From Anaeramoeba flamelloides (Eukaryota; Metamonada; Anaeramoebidae): a stretch of DNA of 64,000 nucleotides. The stretch covers positions 5,766,001 through 5,830,000 of the forward strand of contig JANTQA010000060.1 of NCBI GenBank assembly GCA_027625915.1, given 5' to 3'. Positions 11,001 through 22,154 of the stretch are shown here, in pieces (position 1 is the stretch's first letter; each line of letters begins with the position of its first letter). A program made the position numbers and the translations under genes. The notes beneath the pieces were generated by a model. That model was not told the origin of the DNA, made no database searches, and worked only from the letters and a program-made list of their open reading frames with translations.

Positions 11001-11688
11001 TTTTTTCAAGACGCTGTCTTCGGATAAACTTCATTACCTTGTGCTCTCCTTCGCCTGGCACGTTGCTGTCAGACAGAATCACTTGGATGTTTTTCCAGGC
11101 TCGGTCTGTGGTAATCTTTTTTGCAATATAAAATCTCAAATTTTGCGTCAGGTCTTCCATAAATTGCGTTCCAGGTGTTATCACGTTATGATCTTCGAGT
11201 ATTTGTTTTTCCTTCATCAAAGCTTTTTTTTTCTTATTCTTTTTTGCTTTTTTATTATCTTTTTCTTTTTTTTTGTCCTTGTCCTGTTCGCTTTGCTTTT
11301 CTTTTTCAATCAATTTGGTCACAAACTCGTTGATATTTAATTCTCTTGCAGATCGAAAGCGCCTTGATCTTTGTTGGTTCATTTTGCTCATAGGTGCAAC
11401 ACCATCAATTGCAATATACAATAATTTTCGTGGACGAATGACGTTAAAGACCTCATCGATCATTGAAAATAGTCTCGTGAAGACTTGTGAAATAGACGTG
11501 GGGGTTTCAGATTTGTCATCAGGATGGAAAGCTGGATGCACCATCCCATTTAAATCTAAATATAAATTATCAAATTCTGTTCCATTTGGATTGCTTCCTT
11601 CAGGGTTATAGTATCTATGATTCACACACGAAGAGAGAATTAGTGGGTATCTTCTTTTTAGCCATGCAAAAAATGAAGGTACACCCAT
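8080..11688 (-). CDS. 5'-3' exoribonuclease, XRN2/Rat1 type, 1202 aa
   Basis: This is an intronless gene starting MGVPSFFAWLKRRYP, the standard start of the XRN family. The acidic active-site motifs are all present: YLDLNGMVHPAFHP (D45), IAIDGVAPMSKMNQQRSRRF (D95), SDSNVPGEGEHKVM (D207, E213, E215), GLDADLIMLG (D243, D245) and CFFVGNDFLPHLPSLEI (D354). Family members degrade 5'-monophosphate RNA, in the nucleus for XRN2/Rat1 (transcription termination, rRNA trimming). The second conserved region (about 545-760, LPPRSSHCIPKEFAKLM) and its tail resemble XRN2/Rat1 more than the much longer XRN1. The CCHC knuckle that many XRN2 proteins carry after the GLDAD region is absent. Two Lys/Glu/Asn repeat tracts (about 467-544 and 794-863) interrupt the fold. 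The last 200 residues are a Gln/Pro/Tyr-rich prion-like tail with repeated QQQYYQPQYQP units. Confidence 0.95.
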   Translation of the reverse strand: MGVPSFFAWLKRRYPLILSSCVNHRYYNPEGSNPNGTEFDNLYLDLNGMVHPAFHPDDKSETPTSISQVFTRLFSMIDEVFNVIRPRKLLYIAIDGVAPMSKMNQQRSRRFRSARELNINEFVTKLIEKEKQSEQDKDKKKEKDNKKAKKNKKKKALMKEKQILEDHNVITPGTQFMEDLTQNLRFYIAKKITTDRAWKNIQVILSDSNVPGEGEHKVMKFIRRQRLEKNYNPNTRHVLYGLDADLIMLGLATHEVNFTILRDVVFFNPRQKENYRPSRNLAPWEDPNKPINKMWRFDRRTQRYDKTKPLIFLHLSVLREYLYRDLFIPNLPFKFNLERAIDDWVFMCFFVGNDFLPHLPSLEIREGAIDLLTTNWKQILIKYGSYLTQDGNINLKPLKEFFTNFAISEGPIFLNRKFHKLQRIVNGKVIHEKNNENNKPLGRGKNASKSDRAPSYKELQKFFKEQEEIKLKDANKKKKETENEKEKETEKGNESGNENENENENENEKEKGNEKENEKEKEKENGKEKENEKEKGEKDENDGKFDNFEKIDYGEDGYRERYYFYKFEKHITDKEFLKKIVYSYIQGLQWVLKYYFQGCPDWRWYYPYYYSPFAYDLAEFIPEAITFEKRKPVKPMIQLMSVLPPRSSHCIPKEFAKLMFKNDSPIIEFYPKFFDIDMNGKKQEWKGVALLPFVNIEQIIDAVEKLEFTLTKLEKKRNTLGTAQLFIRALTQMSETFKTKVNNNNGNNNKDKIEKEDEKNSNFKNDFDIVQTTFEIDDDDQSDNQEIANSNDLVNNKNENEMKNENEKENETKKENENQTEKKIEIEKDNENENENENENEIEKEIENDKDDQKNQIIERKRQAIDELEDLNENVEKDNKNNTLKKKRKTISSLKKIIWSQFNESLRFSLSGRIKKSNYHLPIGETIAPYDPDWDDPLKKNMCICFDYKDPKYNQNYFQARMLENIHPPRFMLPFSDFEKIYNIKNYNRNTSLYPQKYNLQQQQQQQFQQSQRQQQQPQQRRQQYHQQQVQRQQQPQQQQVQRQQYPQQPQQQYRQQPQQYQQPRYQQYPQQQQVQQSQYPQQQYRQPQQQYYQPQYQPQQQYYQQPQYPQQQYYQQPQQQYYQPQYQPQYQPQPYYQQQPQQQYYQQPQQQYVNYQYVPQYQQQYIPQQQQQQQQQQYQNAPQNYQQPQQQKPQQQPLEKK

Positions 11689-13335
11689 TTAAAAAGTGAC
11701 TGATTGAAATTAAATATTTAATTTAAAATATTTTGGAAAAAAATGGTTATTATTTTGAGTCTAAAAATGAAATTATTGAAAAAGCCTATAGTGTTTATTT
11801 GAGTAAATCTTTTTTGTGTTGATTGATGTTAGGTAATTTTCTATTATTTAAGATTGGTTTTTTCTCTGATTTTTTGTTTTGTCTTTTCCGAAAAACTTTT
11901 TCACAAAAATTATTTTGTTGAATATTTATTTTTTTTAAAAATTCTTTGTTTATGAAAAAAAAATCAATTTCCTTTAAAATTTACTAAATACTATGTCACA
12001 ACCAATTTGCATTTACTGTTTTCTTTCAAGTGTTTCAAGAATAAAAGGTCAAAGTCTCTGCTCTCCCTTTCATAATTAAAACTGAATTTTTTACTTTTTT
12101 TTATTTAAAAGATCGTTAATGTATTTTGGAAACGTAATTTGGTGAAAGTTCAAAATTTCCCAAATACGAGACTTTAATTTTTAAAATTTTCCCAATGTTG
12201 TTGAGTTTCTTGAACATTTTTTTTTTTTGATTAGCTTTTAAACGTTTTTGCAACCAAAGATCGACAAAAAATCTGAAATATTTTCGAGTAACATTTCGAC
12301 AATTTAAGGAGGTATGACAAAAATGAGTTCTGTTCACATATTACAAATTACATCCTTTCAGATTGTTTAAAGTGGTTAAGATCTTTTATCCTTAGATACA
12401 TTTATTTTTTTTTTTCCAAAAAAAATTTTTGTTTTAGTATTTTATTTTTAAGTCAATATTAAAAAGAATCCAAATGCAAAGCCTCAACATGAAGTTATAT
12501 TAATTGGTGGTGTGGATTATTATATGTTGCTCTGTTAGTAGTACCTAATTATTAAATAAATCAGTAAAATCAGTAAAATCAAACAAAAATGGATAATACT
12601 TATATGAGATATATTTTGAGTAATTTTTAGATAGTCTATAAGGATTATCATAATTTTAAATTGTCTGGCAAGTGGAATACAATATACAAGCCAATGGAAA
12701 TGAGTGAATTAAATAAAAGTCAAAATATTACAATTTTTGAGGTTTTTAAATTTTTGAAAATTTCAAGGTAAATTTGAAAATAAGTGTTCTTATAACCTCT
12801 GATTTTGCTTACTTTCCACTTTTTAGGAATATATATATATATTATTATACTAAACTCTATTATATTTTAGAAATAAAATTGAAAAGATTCGAAACAAGAG
12901 AGTTTTATTTTCAATAATTAAAGAATCAAATGTCTCTTTTTTTTTAATATTTTTAATAATTCAAATTTCACACTAGAATGTGTGTGAAAAATTGATATTA
13001 CGAGGAGTTAATTGAAAAAAAAAAAACACAACAAAGAAAAAAACACAACAAGGTGGAAATAATTTTTATTAAAAATGTACTTTTTGAATCATAATTTTCT
13101 TTCGAATAAAAATAATTGATATATTCTTACCAAATACAATTTATTTTTTTCTTTTTGCAATATTTACAAGTATTTATGATATATAGATAAAAAAGACAAA
13201 TCTATAAATTTACAACACTATAAATATTAATATAAATACAACAAAACCTGAAACAAGATTTTTTTGTTGAAACTCAGAAGGTATAAAATTCAAATTCTAG
13301 TAAAATGATTTGTATAAAAAAAAATTTCAAATAAT

Positions 13336-13408
13336 GTGCCTTAATTTGAGATTTTTTTTTGTGCCTTAAATTTCATGGAAATTTTGTGTCTTAAAAGTGA
13401 ACTAACTG
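13336..13408 (-). mobile_element. Solitary TIR end of a TA-flanked transposon
   Basis: Read on the minus strand, the segment begins CAGTTAGTTCACTTTTAAGA next to a TA (13409-13410) and runs to a TTTAAGGCACA block. The same end occurs at 39080-39151 (CAGTCAGTTCTACTTTTAAG, TTTAAGGCACG), also next to TA. A CAG start beside TA is typical of Tc1/mariner-like ends. No matching opposite end was found, so it is a fragment. Confidence 0.5.
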
Positions 13409-13432
13409 TAATACAAAAATTAACTCTTTTTT

Positions 13433-13640
13433 TTAGAAAACTAAATTAATATCCAAATGCTTGTGATGACTGTGTATCTATTATATACTAGTCTTTGAAT
13501 TGGAAATTACCAATTTTGTCCCTTCCAAAATTAACTATTTAACAGATTAGATGACTTTGTTACCTAATCATTTCCAATAAATCATTAAGGAATACAATTT
13601 TTTGTTTTTTCTCGTTTCATAATTTTGGACACACCATTTT
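13433..13640 (+). repeat. Dispersed repeat copy (pairs with 16565-16720)
   Basis: Shared blocks include CTTTGAATTGGAAATTACCA / CTTTGAATTGGAAGTCTACA, CTTCCAAAATTAACT / CTTCAAAATTCTCT and AGATTAGATGACTTTGTTA / AGATTAGATGATTTTCATC. The right part (TCTCGTTTCATAATTTTGGA, then CACACCA) also matches the inverted centre of the TTTGGACACA family at 57.7 kb, so two repeats may abut here. Confidence 0.5.
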
Positions 13641-14278
13641 TTTTTTTTTTCCTTTTGTATTTTTGATTAAGAAACTAATATCAATTAATTTTTTTTACCT
13701 AAATTTAATAGAGATTGAGAAAAATTTTTGTCAATTACTTCGATTTGAAAAAACCCTGTTTAGTTTCAATATTAACTTATTAAAAGAATAGGAATCCTTA
13801 TTTAGAAAGTGGTGAAGAAAAAAAAAAATAAAGACTAGTTCCTTAACTCTATTTTAAGAGAAAAATTTTCTAATTTCAATCTTCATTTTTAGATTTTTCT
13901 GTATCAATACAAAGATCATTTTGGAATCAAAACATTAATAATTAACTGTTTATTGTCAGTTTATTTTATATATTAATCTGTAGCCCTTCTATAACGTAAA
14001 AACAACTTTTAATTTGAAACAAAGGTTTTGAAAGTTGGTATGAATATTTTTTAAAATTAAGTAATCAATTATCTAAAAATATTCCTTTCAAAATAAAAGA
14101 AAGTTAATATCAAGTTTTCAAAGAAGTGTAAGTGAACAAAAACCAAAAATATCAGTAAAACTAAACATTATTTTAATACAAAACAGCAAATTTCTCCTGA
14201 GAAATGTTTCATTTTTTTAATTTAACTCCAATTTTACTATTTCTGTTTTTGAAAAGAAAGAATCCTTTTCAATTTGTA

Positions 14279-14842
14279 ATGTTGTCTCTGGAAGAAAAAA
14301 ATGAGCTCTCATTAAAATTATCAAAATTCAAAGACCAGCTAAAGGTAGAAAAAAAATTACACGAATGCTTACTAACAATTATTGATCAGGTCTCGATGGA
14401 AATTGACGAAATAGAGATGAAAGTACTTAAAAAGAATTCCACAACTATCGATTATTCAAATCTTTATAAATTTGATCCACAAAAGACGGTTAACACAGGA
14501 GATTGGACACTTGAAGAAGAAAGAGCTCTTCTGCTTGCAATTAAAGAGCATGGTGAAAATATTTTTCAAATTAGCCAAGTTGTTCAAACAAGAAATGTGT
14601 TTGTTTTTGTTTTTTTTTAATTTTCAGCCCTTTGAATACATTTTTTTTTGATTCAAGCTTTAATTCTGGTTACTTTTTGATGTTAATTTTTAAACAACCA
14701 TTCGATCTGACACTATGTGAAAATAGTTTTTTTTGATTACAAGTTTTCAAAATGTACTAATCTCATTTTTAAAAAGAAAGGTTTTAGATCGTTGCAGCCT
14801 TGTTTCAGTCACCTCACAACCAATCATTTTAAAAATTCTTGA
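14279..14842 (+). CDS. Small SANT/Myb-domain protein, two exons (model tentative)
   Basis: The chosen ATG (14279) starts MLSLEEKNELSLKLSKFKDQ, a predicted coiled coil to about residue 60. A SANT/Myb repeat begins at GDWTLEEERALLLAIKEHGE (about 79-98) and continues NIFQISQVVQTRN. The frame then runs into a poly-Phe tail, which suggests an intron. The best model is exon 1 14279-14598, intron 14599-14787 (GTTTGT...TTTTAG) and exon 2 14788-14842. This continues NVSLQPCFSHL, close to the third Myb helix (QCFxHY, as in SNAPC4-like proteins) apart from one extra Pro, and gives 124 aa. A tryptophan at the second helix is replaced (IFQI). The protein would be short for a SNAPC4 homologue, so this may be a gene fragment or degenerate copy. 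An alternative start at 14204 would lack an ATG-proximal advantage and adds a hydrophobic leader. Confidence 0.45.
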
Positions 14843-15326
14843 GAAGAATAAATCTTCTGGCACCCAAAAAACAACGGAAACTATACGTAACCAATTCAAT
14901 AAAAATAATTAAAAAAAAAAAAAATTGATCGAAAAGAATACCAAAATCACACAACTTTCGTAAACTGAATTTTTTTGTCACAGAATCCACTTCTAATTGA
15001 ATATTCTTCTCAAAAGTCCGATTTAATAATAAAAAATATTGATTATTTTAACGAGAAGATGCCCATTATCAAATAAGTCTCGTTCTCTCAAAAATGCAAA
15101 TTTTTAACTTTTTCTCATCACTACTGATAAATTCAAATATATTTTATAAAATTTTTAGTTCAATTTCCCATTTTGTAATCTATTAGCTTAACTTTTATAA
15201 CAACTCCGGAGAAAGTACCTTTTGAAGCACACCAATTTTACAAAGTTATTTAACATTTAAATGAATAAAATACCTATAACAAATCAAAGCTCGGGTAAAA
15301 AAATTTGTAAAACGGAAAATGAAGTA

Positions 15327-15804
15327 TAGTAGGGAAAAAAATACCGGACATGAAAAAAATCCCGGACAAGATTTTTAATTGTGAGTATTAGTAAAATTTT
15401 TGTCTAATTTCAATGAAATCCTTATTATAAATAACCAATTTTTTTATGAGATTAGTAATAAACCTACCTAAAGTCCATCAAAGTAAGGTGTCTCTAGAAT
15501 ACTCGAGTAATTGTTTGATAGCCTATGTTGATCAACTTTTTTTGAAAAACAAAACGAGTTTTATTGAGGTTTACTAGAGTTTGGAAAATGATAATTTTTC
15601 TTCTTGTTTTTTGATTGATTGAATGGTGTTTTGAACAAGTGTGATTTCATCAATCATCATTCTAATAAGTGGGTGGGGGGGGGGTTATAATTGAAAAAGT
15701 TTGATTCTTAAAAAAAGGAATTTGATTGTAAATAAATGAAATTACACAATAATTTTACTAATATTCACAATTAAAAATCTTGTCCGGTATTTTTTTCACT
15801 GCTC
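15327..15804. mobile_element. 478-bp TA-flanked MITE with ATACCGGACA ends
   Basis: Both ends carry the same inverted sequence, ATACCGGACA...AGATTTTTAATTGTGA, followed by an ATATTAGTAAAATT-like block (over 45 bp in all). The 3' end reads TGTCCGGTATTTTTTTCACT. The element is bounded by TA at 15325-15326 and 15805-15806, fitting a Tc1/mariner-type target. At the left end the outer motif occurs twice in tandem (ATACCGGACA, then ATCCCGGACA), which the right end lacks. There is no coding capacity. The well-matched ends suggest a fairly young copy. Confidence 0.75.
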
Positions 15805-16564
15805 TAAAAGTTAGTAGATATTTATTTGAATTTATCAGCATTGGAGTTATTTGGGAAAAAAATCTGTGTCAAAAATAGTACCAAATCATAATTAAAAAAA
15901 GAATTTACCAAGGAAAAACGAAAAACTTAATTTTTTGAGGCACTTTTTAGATTTTATTCTTTTAGGAATGCCTAAAGTACTATCAGTATTATATGCTCTC
16001 TGATGGTTGAAATACAATGTCACAAGACAAAAAAAAGCATCTATTTAATTATTTGTTGAAGGGAAATCAAAAAAACTGCAATTTTTGTTTTTTTTTTGAT
16101 TTTAGTAAAGAAAACATTTAAAAGATCCAAAAAACTTTTTCAAAATTCCAAACAAAACAAGTGCAAATTTAAAATCGATTTTGTTTAACTCATTTGTGAA
16201 CTTTCTCTCCATATGCTTTTCAAGTATACTTATCCCCTTACATTTAACCCAATAATACATGGTAATACCTGGATGTAAAGTGTAAGGGGCGACTCAGCAG
16301 GAAATTTTGGATTTACAAATCTTTTCAAGTTAAATTTCGAACTTGATTAGTAAAAAAGTTTTTACCCAAACAACAATTTTTTTAAAAAAAAATCCTCACA
16401 TTTTAACAAGGTCTATTAAGTCAACATTCTTTGAAGTCAACAATTCGCGTTGTAGATATAAAAGTAATATCGACCGAGCGCAAAATACATAAAATTCATC
16501 AATGAGTTTACAACTTGATTACTTTGTTGAGATTAAAAAAACTCGAAAAATAATCTTTTTTTTT

Positions 16565-16720
16565 TTTTTTTTTAGAGAATACTAAATTAAGTTTCAATTG
16601 CTTCTGTTTGTTGTGCCTAATTCCGATGTTCTTTGAATTGGAAGTCTACAAATTTAGTCACTTCAAAATTCTCTCTTTAATAGATTAGATGATTTTCATC
16701 TTATTCTTAACAATAAATCC
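16565..16720 (+). repeat. Dispersed repeat copy (pairs with 13433-13640)
   Basis: About 150 bp are collinear with 13433-13600, including CTTTGAATTGGAAGTCTACA and AATAGATTAGATGATTTTCA. No ends or coding sequence were found. Confidence 0.5.
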
Positions 16721-17194
16721 GAAAACTCTAAAAATAAAAACATCCTGTTTACATTTGAGCAGTAACCTGAAAAAATATTTTACTAAATTTAATTACAAAT
16801 TCAAGAAAATTTTTATGAGGGGTTAAAATAAAAAAAAGAATTCATTTATGGGGAGCTAATAATTTGAAAAGTCAAGAGAATCGCCTTTCTGGGCTAAAAA
16901 AATTATTTTTGTGCTTATTCTATAATTTATCTAAAATAATTTTTAGAGTAAAATCACACCAAAATACGAAATTAATAACATTCTTGAAATTTAACTCCTA
17001 AAATAATTTTTTTTAAAAATAATTTTAACTTACACAAAATTGTAAATAAATATTATTAGTATAACAATTACATAAAAATAATTAAAGTATGAAAAATCCC
17101 TTGTCTTTCATGTTTTATGTTTGTGTCATTAGTAGACTCTAATTTCTTTATTTATAAAAAAAAATTACTAATAATGAAAAGATAGAAAATATTT

Positions 17195-17340
17195 TTATTT
17201 GGGGAAAGGAGTAATTAAAGAAAATTTATCATAATAAAAAAAAAGAAGAAAAATAATTAAAATATTAATATAAAGAAAAATAATAATACCATTTGCATTA
17301 CCAAAAAAAGATAAAAATTATTGTAAATGATACTTTAACT
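17195..17340 (+). repeat. Short dispersed repeat (GGAGTAATTAAAGAAAA family), copy 1
   Basis: The order GGAGTAATTAAAGAAAATTT, ATCATAATAAAAAAAA, AAAAATAATTAAAAT and ATACCATTTGCATTACC recurs at 43955-44085 and 49490-49650. The unit is about 130-150 bp and non-coding. No promoter boxes typical of a tRNA-derived SINE were seen, so the class is open. Confidence 0.5.
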
Positions 17341-18119
17341 ATTCTTTTCCAAAATTGTAAATTTGTTTTCAGGTTTAAAGTTGATTATTTATTACCACTA
17401 TTTGATGAAATTTTCAAATGTAACAATAATTTAAAATAATAAATAAAGATTGAAAAATTCTCTCCTACCCCCCACTTTAAACCCAATAAATATGATTACT
17501 GTTAAGTATTTACAACCCATTTTATTTGAATCTTTTGACTTTAAGATTTACAAAATTATAAAATGTTTTTTTTTTAGAATTAATCAAAATGTTCAACAAT
17601 TATTAAATTAAAGAATTAACTATTTTTTTTTTGTTTTCTGTTGAAAAACAGAATCAGTTAAATAATTATTTTTTATATAAACAGATCATTATTTTATAAC
17701 ATTTATTTCTTTTATTCTTCTTCTTTTATTACGTGTTGTTATTTAATTTTTAAAAACTTAAATAGAAGGCAATGCTTTTATAAAATAATACATATGAAAA
17801 AAAACCAAAACTACTAATTACAAATTATCATGGACATCTTAATACAATTTCTTTTTAAATATATTTTTTTTTTTTTCTCAAATATTCTATTTTTATATTA
17901 AAATGAAATTATTTTTAATATTTATTACACTCTTTTTTTAAAGTAATACATTGATGAGATTTGAAAATAAATTTATAACTAAAATATTTTAATTTTTTTT
18001 TTTTGATTAATTGTAAAATTATTTTACAGTCATGTAGCGAAATGTATTGTTTTTTTTTTTTTTTTAGTTTTTGGGATGGGTTGTTAAAGGTTTATTCTTC
18101 AGTCTGAAAGATGAATATA

Positions 18120-18648
18120 AACTAAATTCCAAAATTTTTGACACAGTTTAAACAGTTGAAAGGATAACAATGCTACACTTTTACATTCAATTTGGAAATA
18201 ATTTTTAATTTACAACTATTTCATTTTTTGTCTTTTCTGTTTCCATTTCCTTTTCTCCGGTTACGTAACCTATTTCGTTAGATCTTCAAAAAAATTTTTG
18301 AATGGTTGGTAAAAGGTTAGTGCTGAGTTTGTTAAATAGAAAAATCACATAGAATTAGTTGATGGTATCTTAATCATTTGATCGATCAACAATTGTTGGT
18401 GAAATTTCATCAAATTTGCCAATAAGATTTTTTTGTTTAGCTCGTTAAATTATTTTGGACGCACTGATTTTTATTATTTGGTTTCATATTTTAATCTTTT
18501 TTTTGGATGGAAATGATTAATTATAAAAACATTAATTTTTAATTACTTAAATGTGGTTGTATATTATGTTTGGAAAAATAGAATAAATTGAGGGGACATT
18601 TTTGCCAATTTTTGATTTTGGTTGTTTCTAAATTTTTGGAATGGGATT
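18120..18648 (-). mobile_element. TTTGGACACA-family MITE, copy 1 (inverted)
   Basis: The left edge AACTAAATTCCAAAATTTTT and the right edge TAAATTTTTGGAATGGGATT form imperfect inverted repeats next to TA (18118-18119 and 18649-18650). The interior matches the copies at 22.2, 31.2 and 57.6 kb in reverse orientation: TTTGATCGATCAACAATTG, TTTAGCTCGTTAAATTATTT and GGACGCACTG. It is a non-coding DNA element, Tc1/mariner-like by its TA target. Confidence 0.7.
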
Positions 18649-19108
18649 TATATTGCAAATTTTTTTTGAAAAAAAATTAAAAATTCTTTATTTGATAAAA
18701 ATCTATTATTTTTCAATTTTAAATTTTTTAAAGCAACTCAAAAATATTGCCAAAATATAAATTTCAAAAAAATAATCAATTGAATAAGTTCTTCACATCT
18801 TTTTTGTTTTATTCTTTCTTTTTTAATGATTTAAAAATATTGATTTTTGGTGAAAATGTCAAGTTCCTTTTTAAAGTTTAAGTAAAAAATTTTATCGAAT
18901 AACTTTTATTGTATCAATAAATAATCCTGAAATTATTCAATATATATATCTATATAAAAATTTCTTCTCTTTAATTCCAAAAATCAGTTTGTTTGGCAAC
19001 CACAATAAATATCAATTTGAATTTTTAAAAGTTAATAAATTAAATTATTGTAAAAATTAAGTGATTTTTATTTTGATAAATTTTATTAAGTCAAGATTTA
19101 TTTTTTCT

Positions 19109-19142
<34 letters not shown>

Positions 19143-19369
19143 GTTTATGAAAAAGTTTCCAGTGTGATAGACACAAATAAATCAAAATTTTAATTGAATA
19201 AGATGAGTTTACCTATAACAAAAATTACAATTTTCTATATTACCCTCACACATTTTGAATTATTTTTTTAGAATTATTTAAAAAACAGATAACTTACAAA
19301 TACTCTCCATTTTGAAAATATACTTAATTTAAAAATATGGTGGCTGAGAGAAATAATAAATCGAAAAAT

Positions 19370-19700
19370 AAATATTTATTTGAGTATTTAAGAACAATTC
19401 TGTATTATATTGTATTAAAAATTATCTTTAATAGTAATATACCGATATAACAACCTGATATTTTAGAAATAAAATAAAACAAAAATAAATACAAAATAAA
19501 AGTGGATAAATATTTTTGAAATAGGTATAACTGGCTTTTTATTACTGAAATTTTACTAGAAGGGGGTTATCAAGAAGATTTTTTGGCTAATAATAATTAT
19601 AATTAATTTTAAAAATATTACATATTCTCAATTTTATTAATTGTTATTTGGTCTTTTCGAAGATCACTTTTTTTTTTTTCCAATGATGTTTTCAAAAAAA
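19370..19700 (+). repeat. Dispersed repeat copy (pairs with 5380-5700)
   Basis: Collinear diverged blocks are shared with 5380-5700, ending near TTATTTGGTCTTTTCGAAGA. No termini were found. Confidence 0.45.
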
Positions 19701-20189
19701 AAGTAAAATAACAATTTGAAAAAGAAAAATCAGGAAAAAAACATAGAAAAATAAAAAGAGAAAAAATTTGAAAAATTAATTTTAAAAATTCACTCAATTC
19801 GAAATACAATAATTTTAAAAAGAAATTTTGCCTATTCAAAATTCAAATAAAAAAATTTATGTAACTTATTTTTTTTTTTCATTTTTAGACCTTGAAAAAA
19901 CTTATTTTTGAAACAAATTTTTTTTTTCAAAAAGTTTTACGAATAATTTTTTGTGATATTTAGTAATTTTGTTACTATTCGAAAATTTGATTTAAAATTT
20001 AAATTTTATTAATTAAATGTTAGAATATTAACTGATCAGAAACGATTGATTTCATTGAAGATTTTTAATCAATTTTACATAGGAATTCAATCAATATAGA
20101 ATATTATTCTTTTTTTTGGTGAAAAGTCTTTGTAGAGATAGGATTTTCATTTTTTTTAGTAAATTTTTTTAAGGGGGGGCAAGTATTTT

Positions 20190-21310
20190 TCATCAATTTT
20201 GAAAGCCACAGACGATATGAAACTGAACCATTCAAATGATTTCTTTAACCTAAATCACTAATATTTTAAAAATATGAGTGATAGTGTCACATATCCTAAG
20301 ATAATATATTTCCAAACCATTTAAAAAATGTAAATCAAAAAAATGAAAAAATTGATCAAGAAAAAATTAATAAAATACGCATTTATTAATTGATCTTATA
20401 TGTAAAATTTTAATAAAAAAACCTTTTCGCTTCTAGGTTTTATTTTGAATTATTCATTAAAAAATTTTTTATTAAAAAATTACATGCTATTTCTAAACGT
20501 TTTTTCAAGATCAATTTTAAATTTCTATTTTGATTTAATTCAAATAATTATAGTTTTAGTTCAGTAAATAAGAAAGATTTTGAATTCTTCTTCTGAATTG
20601 TGGTTCTATTGGGTGTGTTTATTTGGTTTGATTATTATTTATTTCCCTTAAATCGAAAACTTGAAAGAATTCTGAATTATAAATTACAATTTTTTGACCA
20701 TTTTTTTTTTTATTTGGGTTGAATCTTTTAAGATTGTTTTTTGATTTCTATAATTCAATTATTTCTTTAATCTTCAGGTTATGAATTGTTTTTTTTTTTT
20801 GCTTGTCTTGATGAAAATATTTGTTAAACAAACTTTGAAGATAAATTTGCAAATTTTTTTTTTAGTAAAATAATAATAAATAGCCATGGTGTATCAATCA
20901 AGGAATGAATTTTTTGGATTCCTCAAAATTAAAAAGATAAACTCGAAACATCTTTGAAAATAGAATTTGGTCGATTTTTTTTTTTCATCATTATTGATTC
21001 CAACAAGTTTATTTGGATGGTGATCTTTTTTGTCTAGTCTTCTAAAGAAAAGACTTATTTCAAATTCACATATTCCATGGTACATTTTTTATGGTTTACT
21101 GTTTGATTAATTTCAACCGTTCCCTTTAAAAAAATTCTCGAATTTAAAACCAAATAAAATAAAACCAAAAATTTAAAAAAAAAAAAAAAGCTCAAAAAAT
21201 TGAAAAAAGTAAGATTCAACTTAGGTTTACTTTCTTTTCACGAATAGAGCAGTGAATGATATTCTGGTTTCATTTTTTTGATTTCATATGGCACTCTAAA
21301 AAAAATATTT
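20190..21310 (+). repeat. About 1.1-kb dispersed repeat, uninterrupted copy
   Basis: It is collinear with 35863-35922 plus 37142-38215. Shared blocks are TTTCTTTAACC, AATCAAAAAAATGAAAAAAT, TAGTTTTAGTTCAG, a TTTGGTTTGATT block, TTTGAAAATAG with a TCGATTTT block, and AATAGAGCAGTG near the right edge. It preserves the state without the 1.2-kb insertion found in the other copy. It is non-coding as seen; the minus-strand frame at 20894-21085 is a chance ORF. Confidence 0.65.
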
Positions 21311-22154
21311 TTCCAAAAGGCTCTTCCAATTCAATTTTTTCTAAAAATTGTAAATTTCACCTTGAAATTAAGTTATTTGTATTGTATAGTTTATTTGCTT
21401 AATTAACCTCATTCTTCTTGTTGATAATATAAAAGGAAAAGATAAAAAAGGTAAAAAAAAAACTAAATAATTTCAATTAATTAATAGTATAAGAATTATA
21501 AATTTAAAAAAGATGAAATTGGAGAATTGAGCTTGTATTCTTTTGGTGTTCATCAACTGTTGATATATTGTTTCGATTATCAAAAAAAAAAAAACAATCG
21601 ATAAATGAATTGAAACAAAATAATTTATTTAAAATTTTTTTAATGAATATTAGAGTTTTATTAGATTGAAAAAGAAAAATCTTTTTTTTCATAGAATTTT
21701 TCAGTAGTTTTGGTTTTGTTAAATGATTTTATATTTCGATAATTTTGAAATGGGGGTGAAATAAAAATAATTTCTTTTTTTACCTTAACTAAACATTATT
21801 TGAATGAAAAAAAAAAGTTATTTTACAAATTAGAAAAGAGAAAAATCCCATTAAGATTTTAAAAAACAAAACATAGAAGAATAATAGACATATAATTTTG
21901 TATTTAAAATTTTTATGAACTATTGTAATTTTTTTTTTTTGTAAATCATTTATTTCATTTGCTTAAAATATTTTTAACAATTATAAAGAATTAAATATAA
22001 ATATAAATAGTTTATATTTTAAAAGAATATCCAAGTTATTGATTTTGCATATAAATGTGTCAAGAAATGTCCTTTTTTTATAAAAATGATAATAATCTCA
22101 ATACAATCATGATTTTTAGAAATAAAGGAATTTTTCCAAAAAAACCCTGATGTA

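Larger units (their letters stand above)
11689..14278. other. Intergenic region between divergent genes
   Basis: The region separates the exonuclease (-) from the SANT gene (+) and must carry both promoters. Two repeat pieces lie in it: a solitary transposon end (13336-13408) and a repeat shared with 16.6 kb (13433-13640). An open frame at 12116-12337 (-) of 73 codons has no recognisable domain and AT-rich composition, and I do not call it a gene. Confidence 0.55.
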
